From positions 1 to 5,483 of the forward strand of contig JAGAIK010000390.1 of NCBI GenBank assembly GCA_017626625.1: a stretch of DNA of 5,483 bases, read 5' to 3'. The notes under the pieces were generated by a model. The model was not told where the DNA came from and made no database searches. It saw only the letters and a list, made by a program, of their open reading frames with translations. Both the position numbers and the translations under genes were made by a program. Of this stretch, positions 1 through 5,483 are shown piece by piece. Positions within the stretch are counted from its first letter, which is position 1. The number at the start of each line of letters is the position of its first letter. The stretch is from Roseburia sp. (GTDB taxonomy: Bacteria > Bacillota > Clostridia > Lachnospirales > Lachnospiraceae).

Positions 1-58
1 GCTGCGGAATAAGAAATATTAGCGAAATTAATTATGCTAATATTTCTTATTCCGCAGC
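1..58. repeat. Perfect inverted repeat, 23-bp arms, at the window edge inside the DUF262 frame
   Basis: Bases 1-23 are the exact reverse complement of bases 36-58, separated by a 12-nt AT-rich spacer (24-35). The spacer contains the palindrome AATTAATT (26-33) on the same symmetry axis, so 27 of 29 base pairs across the axis match. The inner arm (36-58) encodes CGIRNIS, which looks like normal DUF262-family sequence; the outer arm then encodes NISYSA by reading the same bases backwards. It is not a convincing terminator: it lies inside an open frame, and no T-run follows on the plus strand. It is either an unusual hairpin or a fold-back join produced in library preparation or assembly. Confidence 0.95.
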
Positions 59-1448
59 GGCTCTGAAAGAAAAACATTGCCCTGTCAACAGCAATGCACA
101 CGGCTTCGCTATTGCAGTCAATTTGTTCCGGGCTTAATTCAAGAATTTTATTTTTCTTGATGTCATCTGATTTAAACCTTTCCGGCTCAAAGTTAGGATT
201 ATGGCAATATAAAGAAAGTACATCTAAAAACACATCAATATATTTCGTTGTAATTTCATTTTTTTCCATACTATAACAACCCGTATTCATTGTGGCATTA
301 TAGGTTTTATTACTAATTTTTTCTTCAATTTCTGCTACTATATTATCCGGAAGAACCACGATACTATAGTTTTTTTCCGCTTTTATATAAGAAACAATAC
401 GCTGGTAAAAATTTTCTTTACTTACCTTTGCCACCCGTGCCATAACCAAATCAAAGGTATCTAAACTGACACCTCCCCGGTTCAGATTTTCGTAGATGTC
501 AATCGCCCTCGCCCGTTTGTCTGCCGCTACTTCAATCGTATTCATAGAAACATTCTGAATACAGGAACCAATATAATTGGCAATTCCTCTTCGCCAGAGG
601 GTTTCCTTTTCATCCATCTTCTTCTGAAACAAGGAATTATCTTGTTTTATTTTTTCCCTCACTGCTTCCTCTTCAAATATTTCATCAATAAAACGCCCTT
701 TTTCTACTTCACCCCCGCAGGCAAAGAAGTAATTTTCAATCTCATTTCGTATTTTAGTTGCAATTCCCGCTATAATAATTTCATAACGCAGTTCCATCTG
801 CTCTCTTTTACCATTTCCGGACGGAGTCAGCAAAAAAAGCGGTATCAGATATCCTTCCTTATAGGTCAGGCAAAAATCATCTAATTCTGTGGACAATTCT
901 TCCTGCGGGTTATATGGCTTCCTGTCCTTATTTAAAAATCCAAGACATTCCACAAAGGGAAGGATTTCACCCGACAAAAAATCCGGTTCTCCCGAATCTG
1001 ATAACGGAAATGCAAAATTATGAACGCCGAATAAATCCTTTTCTTCTTTACATTTGCTCCATTTCGGAATCCTCAGAAAAAATCTCCTTTTCAGAGACGG
1101 CGATATCAAATCCGTCACCTTATCACACTTTTCGTGAACCACATTGGAAAAAACATTTGTGAGCACTGTCATTCTCTGCTGCCCGTCTAACAAAAATTCA
1201 ACTTCTCCACACATTCCCTGGGTGTCCACCTTCTTTTGGCAGCCAATATATTTACATGCGTATTCATCGGGATTAGACTTTAATAATAAAATACTTCCTA
1301 TCGGCATTTTTGCCAGCACCGATGCCACAATTTTTTTCTGCTGCTCTTCCTCTTTCCATACAAATTCCCGCTGAAAATCCGGCAGCAAAATCTTTCCACT
1401 TTCAATTTTGTAAATAATATCCCTAAAGTCTATGGTTTTCATTTCCAT
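1..1448 (-). CDS. DUF262 (GmrSD N-terminal/ParB-like) protein, SspE-like effector candidate; C-terminus cut off by window edge
   Basis: The frame is open from the ATG at 1448 to the left edge: 482 codons, no stop, so the protein is partial. Seen directly: LPDFQREFVW at residues 22-31, LLDGQQRMT at 86-94, and NLNRGGVSLDTFDL at 321-334. These three blocks are the hallmarks of DUF262 (P-x-[FY]-Q-R-x-[FY]-x-W, DGQQR, and the NxxGxxL helix). In this family DUF262 is a nucleotide-binding/hydrolysing domain that controls DNA cleavage, as in type IV GmrSD, BrxU and the phosphorothioate sensor SspE. A C-terminal DUF1524/HNH nuclease often follows; none is visible before the edge, so nuclease activity cannot be judged. 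The start at 1448 is chosen over the in-frame ATG at 1442 because a strong Shine-Dalgarno lies 6 nt upstream of it. The gene begins 15 nt after the desulfurase stop, so they are probably cotranscribed and perhaps translationally coupled. The last residues (476-482) fall in an inverted repeat and may not be genuine. The gene is visibly more AT-rich than its neighbours. It is most likely the restriction/sensor arm of the locus; the family is certain, the role inferred. Confidence 0.9.
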   Translation of the reverse strand, partial: MEMKTIDFRDIIYKIESGKILLPDFQREFVWKEEEQQKKIVASVLAKMPIGSILLLKSNPDEYACKYIGCQKKVDTQGMCGEVEFLLDGQQRMTVLTNVFSNVVHEKCDKVTDLISPSLKRRFFLRIPKWSKCKEEKDLFGVHNFAFPLSDSGEPDFLSGEILPFVECLGFLNKDRKPYNPQEELSTELDDFCLTYKEGYLIPLFLLTPSGNGKREQMELRYEIIIAGIATKIRNEIENYFFACGGEVEKGRFIDEIFEEEAVREKIKQDNSLFQKKMDEKETLWRRGIANYIGSCIQNVSMNTIEVAADKRARAIDIYENLNRGGVSLDTFDLVMARVAKVSKENFYQRIVSYIKAEKNYSIVVLPDNIVAEIEEKISNKTYNATMNTGCYSMEKNEITTKYIDVFLDVLSLYCHNPNFEPERFKSDDIKKNKILELSPEQIDCNSEAVCIAVDRAMFFFQSRCGIRNISIINFANISYSA

Positions 1449-1454
1449 ACCTTT

Positions 1455-1462
1455 CTCCTCCC
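1455..1462 (-). promoter_or_regulatory. Ribosome binding site for the DUF262 gene
   Basis: The minus strand reads GGGAGGAG here, a near-ideal Shine-Dalgarno, 6 nt before the ATG at 1448 and 12 nt before the alternative ATG at 1442, so it selects 1448. It lies just past the desulfurase stop codon (1464-1466), so ribosomes ending the desulfurase would be placed to restart on this gene. Confidence 0.8.
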
Positions 1463-1463
1463 T

Positions 1464-2636
1464 CTATCCTTCCGCAATCTCTCTCACCGCATCCGCCAGC
1501 GCCTCTAATTCCTCTTCCGTCGTAAAACGTCCCACGCCCGCACGCACCACGCCCAAAAATTCCTCCGTCTGCAAATGCTTGTGTATCAGCGGCGCACACT
1601 GGTATCCCGTCCGCACCGCAATTCCGTAATCCTCGTCTAAAAGCATTCCCACCTCCGACGCCTGATACCCTTCCACATTAAACGCCACAATTCCGGCACG
1701 GCGTTTCCTGTCCTTTGGCAGATACAGCTTCACACCGGGAATTTTCCCCAGCCTATTAATCAAATACTCCGCCATTCTCTGCTCCCTCTCCAAAACCTCC
1801 GCTACCTTCTCCCAGGCAATGCCTCCTGCCTCCCCGCAAAGCTCCACCACCGCAGCCCGAAGCCCCGCTATCGCCGGAACATTCGGGCTGCCCGGCTCTA
1901 GCCCCGTCACATCGTAAGACATCTCAAGGTCTAAAGAACTGCTGCCCGTTCCCCCTGCCAAATATGGTTTTAGGGCAATTCTGCCGGACTGTAAAAACCC
2001 TCCCGTCCCCACCGGTCCGTAAAGCGTCTTATGCCCTGCAAAAATATAAAAATCCACAGGCAGATTTTTCAGGCAGACCGGGACTAACCCAAGCCCCTGG
2101 GAACCGTCCACTACCACCACAGCCCCCTGTTCTGCCGCTGACTTTGCCACCTCTTCCACCGGAAGAATATACCCCGTCACATTGCTGACATGGGTAACTG
2201 CCACCACCGTGGGCTTTTTCCGAAGAAACTGAAACCTTATTTTTTCCAAATCCAGCTCTAAGGTTTCTTCCTCCAAAGCAAGCTCCTCTATGGCAAACCC
2301 GTACTTTTTCTGCAACAGGTGCAGCACCCGCATTACCGCATTGTGCTCAAAGGGCGACACGTAAACCACGTCCTCCTTCTTCCATTCCAGCCCGCCAAAC
2401 ACCTGGTTACACGCAACAGTAGCAGAGGGGGTAAACACCACCTCTGCTACTGAATCCGCCCCTGAAAGGCACTTTATCCACTCTCTCGTCTCTTCTATCA
2501 CAGCCGACGCTTCCCTCGCCAGCGCATAGGAACCCCTGCCGGCATTCACTCCGTAATTCCTGCCCGCTTCCTCCATCGCCCGGTAGACACACTCCGGCTT
2601 TGGAAATGTAGTTGCCGCATTGTCCAGATATATCAT
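1464..2636 (-). CDS. PLP-dependent cysteine desulfurase, class V aminotransferase family (SspA-like by context)
   Basis: This is a complete 390-residue protein opening with MIYLDNAATTFPKP, the typical N-terminus of the small cysteine desulfurase-like class V aminotransferases of Firmicutes (the EF2568-type family). Seen directly: FEHNA at 96-100 with the cofactor-stacking histidine H98, HVSNVTG at 149-155, VVVVDGSQ at 173-180 with the PLP-nitrogen aspartate D177, AGHKTLYGP at 200-208 with the Schiff-base lysine K203, and TGYQCAPLIH at 343-352 with the catalytic-loop cysteine C347. All key residues are present, so the enzyme should be active: it would remove sulfur from L-cysteine, giving alanine and a cysteine persulfide to pass to an acceptor. 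It acts in the cytoplasm; no signal or membrane segment is seen. Sandwiched between a large ATPase and a DUF262 gene, it probably supplies sulfur for DNA phosphorothioation rather than for Fe-S clusters; no IscU/SufU gene is in view. The start at 2636 is preferred on family alignment and a good ribosome site. In-frame ATGs at 2648 and 2657 would add 4 or 7 residues. Family certain; physiological role inferred. Confidence 0.93.
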   Translation of the reverse strand: MIYLDNAATTFPKPECVYRAMEEAGRNYGVNAGRGSYALAREASAVIEETREWIKCLSGADSVAEVVFTPSATVACNQVFGGLEWKKEDVVYVSPFEHNAVMRVLHLLQKKYGFAIEELALEEETLELDLEKIRFQFLRKKPTVVAVTHVSNVTGYILPVEEVAKSAAEQGAVVVVDGSQGLGLVPVCLKNLPVDFYIFAGHKTLYGPVGTGGFLQSGRIALKPYLAGGTGSSSLDLEMSYDVTGLEPGSPNVPAIAGLRAAVVELCGEAGGIAWEKVAEVLEREQRMAEYLINRLGKIPGVKLYLPKDRKRRAGIVAFNVEGYQASEVGMLLDEDYGIAVRTGYQCAPLIHKHLQTEEFLGVVRAGVGRFTTEEELEALADAVREIAEG

Positions 2637-2729
2637 AGTTTCCCTCATTTTTTCCATACCCTTCCGGTTTACTGCCTTGCTTCTCTCCCGTTAAAAACTG
2701 CAAATGGGCTGTTTCCCCCGGGTAGCAGA
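2637..2729 (-). other. 93-nt gap between the ATPase and desulfurase genes
   Basis: This is the only real gap in the window. It holds the desulfurase ribosome site and three-quarters of a small hairpin that begins at the ATPase stop codon. No convincing -35/-10 promoter pair, riboswitch or small gene is seen. The desulfurase frame itself reaches a stop at 2691-2693, so the gene cannot extend further upstream. The simplest reading is readthrough transcription from the ATPase gene. Confidence 0.5.
2641..2646 (-). promoter_or_regulatory. Ribosome binding site deciding the desulfurase start
   Basis: The minus strand reads GAGGGA here; its GAGGG core is 5 nt before the ATG at 2636. A second weaker purine run, GGAAGG, sits only 2 nt before the ATG at 2657, too close for that start but about 11 nt from the ATG at 2648. 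The better spacing and the family N-terminus favour 2636. Confidence 0.6.
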
Positions 2730-2735
2730 CTACCC
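2720..2735 (-). other. Small stem-loop spanning the ATPase stop codon
   Basis: GGGTAG and CTACCC pair perfectly as a 6-bp stem around a 4-nt loop. The ATPase stop codon (2730-2732) lies in one arm. No T-run follows directly on the minus strand; the nearest is five Ts about 24 nt further on. It is too weak to call an intrinsic terminator, but could slow ribosomes, affect RNA processing or reduce coupling between the two genes. Confidence 0.4.
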
Positions 2736-5483
2736 CTGCAAAAGCCCTTCGATTGCCTGCACCAGCACCGCCACCTTCTGTCCCATTTCCAGGGTATCTC
2801 CAAATTCCTCCAACGCCTCTCCTATCATGTTGCTCAAATACTGGCTGGTGGAATCAGAAATGTCCGCCGCATAACTTTTTTCCAGTTCATTCCCCGCTGC
2901 ATCCCTTAAGATGATATGACTTGCCCCTGCCAATGCGTCCTTCTGCTGTGCCGCCTGCTCCACCTCACAGCGAAGATGGTGCAGTTCCTCCTGAAAGCGC
3001 CCCATGGTTTCATCCGTCCAGTCCTCCAAATAAATATCCAGCAGAATCCGGGACATCCGGGAAACAATCTCCCTCTCGTCATTGGTGGCAAGCTGCCCTA
3101 AATAGTTCAAAAATCCCTGCGCAGACTGGGAAAACACATGATGCTTTATCTCTTCCCCCTGCAATCCATACCATTCCAAAAGACAAGCCTTTAAATTCGC
3201 ATGTTCCGGTACGCCAAATTCCTGTTTCACCGCCCGAATCGCATGTTCCGCAAGCACTTCCGTTTTCCCGGAAAGCAGCCGCTTTGTCTGCCTCAGAAAC
3301 TCAACTGTTTCCTCATAGGAATCCGCTCCAAAACATGCCGGAATCTTATCAAATACCAGTTCTCTGGGATTGACCTCCGCCCTGCGCAGCAAATTCCGCA
3401 AGCCGCTTATTTTTTTTACAGGTTCTTCTTCCGGCAGGCTGTTTTTTATTTCCTCCTGCGAAAAATCCGTTGTCACCATGGCATACTGCGGCAGGGAACG
3501 GTACCATTTCTGCATTCCCTCCACCAGGCGGAGCAGCCGGGTCTGCTTTGACAGAGAATAGACCGCCGGAATCTCAAACAGTTCCTCCAACGCCTTTAAA
3601 TATCCCTCTTTTTCCGCTGTCTCCGGCTCTAAATACAGGCTGTATTTCCCCGGAAAATCGTTGACATGGTTTAAGGTATCCGCACTGATTTCCAACTCCT
3701 TCCCGCCGATATAAAGCACTGCCGTCCCCTCGGCATCCGCAAGCTTTTTCGCCAGAAACAGAGGAATGATTCCCTTTCTCGCCCCGATATGCTCTCCCTG
3801 CAGCCGCTCATAGAGTGTATCAAAACTCTGCCGCTCCCCTGCGCACCGGACAAAAAACGCTTCTATCTCCCGGTTCATTTCCCGACAGCCCGCATCGCCT
3901 GCCGTATGGAAAAATGCCGCACGGTACACCATCGCTGCCGGGGTTGTCCCACGCTCATACCGGGTACAGTCCTCTCCCTCTAACAGCTTCCTCACCACTT
4001 CGTTTCTCGCCCTAAGATACTGGCTTCCCACATGCTCAATGTTCAAAAGCTCATGGTTTACCTTAGGGGACGCACCGTAATATCTGCCGCTGATGTCGCT
4101 GAGCATACCGTTAAACTCTGCGGAACTGCTGCACCTCTCTGGTTTCTTTCCTACCCGCAGCACTGTGACATGCCCGTTTTGCGCCAGAAAATCCTCCTCC
4201 ATGCGGGCATTGATTTCAAAGGCAATATCCTCTCCGCAAAGCTCTAACTCCTGTAGAAGCAGCACGTTTTCTTCGATAAATCCGGCGTCGCACTTTAACG
4301 CCCGCACCGCCTCGTATTTTAACAGAAGCTCTCCAAGGGAAAATCCATTGTCCGACACAAGTGCCAAAATCCTGATATCCCCCAGCTTTTCTAACTGTGC
4401 CTCCACCCTTTCTAACTCTACAGGAGTCTCACTGATAAGCACCACCATCTTTCCGTCCGAAAATTTTTCTTCAAAAAGATACTCCGGGCGTTCCAGCGCA
4501 AAAAACATCTCCGTTGTCATGTATTCATACTGAAAATACCGGGTGATGGCATACTGTCTGTTGTACTGCTTCGGCAGTTCAAAATCCATTTCACAGACCC
4601 GCCTTAAGACCTCACAGTACGAAATGCGGCTGCGCAGCTCCGTCATTTTATCCCCGATTTTTTTCTCCACATCCACGCCCACATTGTTGCGGAAGGCATA
4701 AACCCCCGTATTGCTGCGGTAAACTAAAATATCCTTCTCCTTCAAACATTTCATTGCCAGACGGTATTCTTCCCCGGAAAGCCCTGCCGCAAGGCGGATT
4801 TCCCCATCCTTTGCCGGGAATTCGTCCTCCCGGTTTATCATTCGAATAAGAGCCACCGTCTTTATCACCCGGTGTTCCGCCTCCTGCTCTGTCCGGCTGA
4901 GGGCATACTCCGCCTTCAGCCATTCATTATGTATCTGGGGTGCATCCTGCGTCTCCCGGAAAAGCCCTTTAAAATAATCATAAATCCGGTCCGCCCCTAT
5001 GATTTGATTGGGATATTTCTGTAGCAGCCACGGCAGACAGCCCTGTCCCTCGTCCGCTAAAAAGGTAAAAATCGTCCGCTCGTTCTGCGCCACCTTTTCA
5101 CTGATATGAAGCAGCGCATACGCCCCTAAAGGCGTCAGCGGGAAACAGCCCCGCGCCACCGTTTTTTCAAATTCTGCTCCGGTAAACAGTCCCAGAAAAC
5201 AGGGCAGCTCAAAGGAACGCTCCACCAGTTCTCCGAAGCCGTCCCTTTCACACAGGCTTTGGTATACCGCCGAAAACTCCGGTTCTTTTTTCTCTATGGT
5301 ATCTGCAATCAGCTCGTAATTGTTCTGCGCCGATACCACAAAGGGGATTTCACTGATACGTCCCTCCACGCCCCGGAAAGCATTTTTCACGGAAGGGTCA
5401 ATGCTTCTGGTATATTCATGAATGCTCTTGTGGGCGACCATCGTTAAAAACAGCCTGCCCCCCGACTGATTCGCCAGCTCGCA
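2730..5483 (-). CDS. Large AAA-type/STAND-like ATPase of a defence locus (SspC-like candidate); N-terminus cut off by window edge
   Basis: The frame is open from the right edge to the TAG at 2730-2732: 917 codons visible, N-terminus missing. The first ATG in view (5441) is not a credible start, because upstream residues such as GGRLFLTMVAHKSIHEY read continuously as an ATPase core strand and helix, probably the sensor-1 region. Walker A and B would lie beyond 5483. Further along the fragment: NERTIFTFL at 134-142, a conserved block in a family of very large ATP-binding proteins; a winged-helix-like region at about 204-276; NRQYAITRYF at about 308-317; ASPKVNHELLN at 471-481; ARKGIIPLFLAKKL at 568-581; and a helical C-terminal region with NPRELVFDKIP (705-715) and LEDWTDETMGRFQEEL (819-834). 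I recognise this order as that of large P-loop proteins of defence islands, from memory and not from a search. It is cytoplasmic, with no membrane segments. It is the first visible gene of the cluster and the desulfurase follows 93 nt later. Likely role: ATP-driven, DNA-associated subunit of a modification complex. The exact family is uncertain; a BREX-like or other ATPase remains possible. Confidence 0.75.
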   Translation of the reverse strand, partial: CELANQSGGRLFLTMVAHKSIHEYTRSIDPSVKNAFRGVEGRISEIPFVVSAQNNYELIADTIEKKEPEFSAVYQSLCERDGFGELVERSFELPCFLGLFTGAEFEKTVARGCFPLTPLGAYALLHISEKVAQNERTIFTFLADEGQGCLPWLLQKYPNQIIGADRIYDYFKGLFRETQDAPQIHNEWLKAEYALSRTEQEAEHRVIKTVALIRMINREDEFPAKDGEIRLAAGLSGEEYRLAMKCLKEKDILVYRSNTGVYAFRNNVGVDVEKKIGDKMTELRSRISYCEVLRRVCEMDFELPKQYNRQYAITRYFQYEYMTTEMFFALERPEYLFEEKFSDGKMVVLISETPVELERVEAQLEKLGDIRILALVSDNGFSLGELLLKYEAVRALKCDAGFIEENVLLLQELELCGEDIAFEINARMEEDFLAQNGHVTVLRVGKKPERCSSSAEFNGMLSDISGRYYGASPKVNHELLNIEHVGSQYLRARNEVVRKLLEGEDCTRYERGTTPAAMVYRAAFFHTAGDAGCREMNREIEAFFVRCAGERQSFDTLYERLQGEHIGARKGIIPLFLAKKLADAEGTAVLYIGGKELEISADTLNHVNDFPGKYSLYLEPETAEKEGYLKALEELFEIPAVYSLSKQTRLLRLVEGMQKWYRSLPQYAMVTTDFSQEEIKNSLPEEEPVKKISGLRNLLRRAEVNPRELVFDKIPACFGADSYEETVEFLRQTKRLLSGKTEVLAEHAIRAVKQEFGVPEHANLKACLLEWYGLQGEEIKHHVFSQSAQGFLNYLGQLATNDEREIVSRMSRILLDIYLEDWTDETMGRFQEELHHLRCEVEQAAQQKDALAGASHIILRDAAGNELEKSYAADISDSTSQYLSNMIGEALEEFGDTLEMGQKVAVLVQAIEGLLQG

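Noticed and set aside
1..58. Inverted repeat as a rho-independent terminator
   Set aside because: It sits inside the DUF262 frame, the stem is AT-rich in its inner part, and the plus-strand side continues with GGCTCTG and no T-run.
1209..1256. Three cysteines (residues 65, 70, 80) of the DUF262 protein as a zinc site
   Set aside because: The spacing matches no zinc-finger pattern I know and there is no fourth ligand clearly in place.
2407..2703. A 98-codon minus-strand open frame overlapping the start of the desulfurase
   Set aside because: It covers the well-supported desulfurase N-terminus in another frame and its translation resembles no protein family.
2720..2735. Stem-loop after the ATPase gene as an intrinsic terminator
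   Set aside because: The stem is only 6 bp and no T-run follows directly, while downstream genes on the same strand suggest readthrough.
2921..3373. A 150-codon plus-strand open frame
   Set aside because: It is antisense to the ATPase gene, rich in proline, serine and histidine as expected from reversed coding sequence, with no recognisable domain.
4093..4533. A 146-codon plus-strand open frame
   Set aside because: It is antisense to the ATPase gene and its serine-rich translation is typical of a shadow frame.
1464..5483. Classical Dnd (DndABCDE) locus
   Set aside because: No DndB, DndC, DndD or DndE-like sequence is seen, and the desulfurase is not the IscS-like DndA type; the DUF262 partner favours Ssp.

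Overview
This 5,483-base window carries three genes on the minus strand, transcribed from right to left. They are tightly packed and run off both ends of the window. No gene on the plus strand is supported; the plus-strand open frames lie opposite these three genes and look like nothing recognisable. The spacing, the purine-rich ribosome binding sites and the family of the middle enzyme suggest a low-to-moderate GC Firmicute, probably a gut-type clostridium (Lachnospiraceae-like). That placement is an inference from sequence character, not from a marker gene.

Layout in transcription order: (1) 5483 to 2730, the C-terminal 917 codons of a very large ATP-binding protein. It begins inside the ATPase core, just before a sensor-1-like strand, continues through an NERTIFTFL segment and a winged-helix-like domain, and ends with a long C-terminal region. 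The Walker A and B motifs must lie outside the window. (2) A 93-nt gap, then 2636 to 1464, a complete 390-residue PLP-dependent class V aminotransferase/cysteine desulfurase with its PLP lysine (K203) and catalytic-loop cysteine (C347). (3) A 15-nt gap, then 1448 to the left edge, the first 482 residues of a DUF262 (GmrSD N-terminal/ParB-like) protein with the LPDFQREFVW and DGQQR motifs.

Taken together, a cysteine desulfurase beside a large ATPase and a DUF262 protein is what one expects of an Ssp-type DNA phosphorothioation defence locus (SspA desulfurase, SspC ATPase, SspE DUF262 sensor/effector). The desulfurase would mobilise sulfur for a DNA backbone modification, the ATPase would act in the modification complex, and the DUF262 protein would read the mark and restrict unmodified invading DNA. 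The other expected partners, a DUF4007/SspB-like nickase and a PAPS-reductase-like SspD, are not in the window; if the reading is right they should lie to the right of 5483. The system assignment is therefore inferred from context, and the ATPase could belong to another defence module.

Two oddities stand out. The DUF262 gene is much richer in A+T than the two genes before it. The left edge of the window is a perfect 23-bp inverted repeat inside the DUF262 reading frame, exactly where family resemblance fades, which raises the possibility of a fold-back assembly or library artefact at a contig end.
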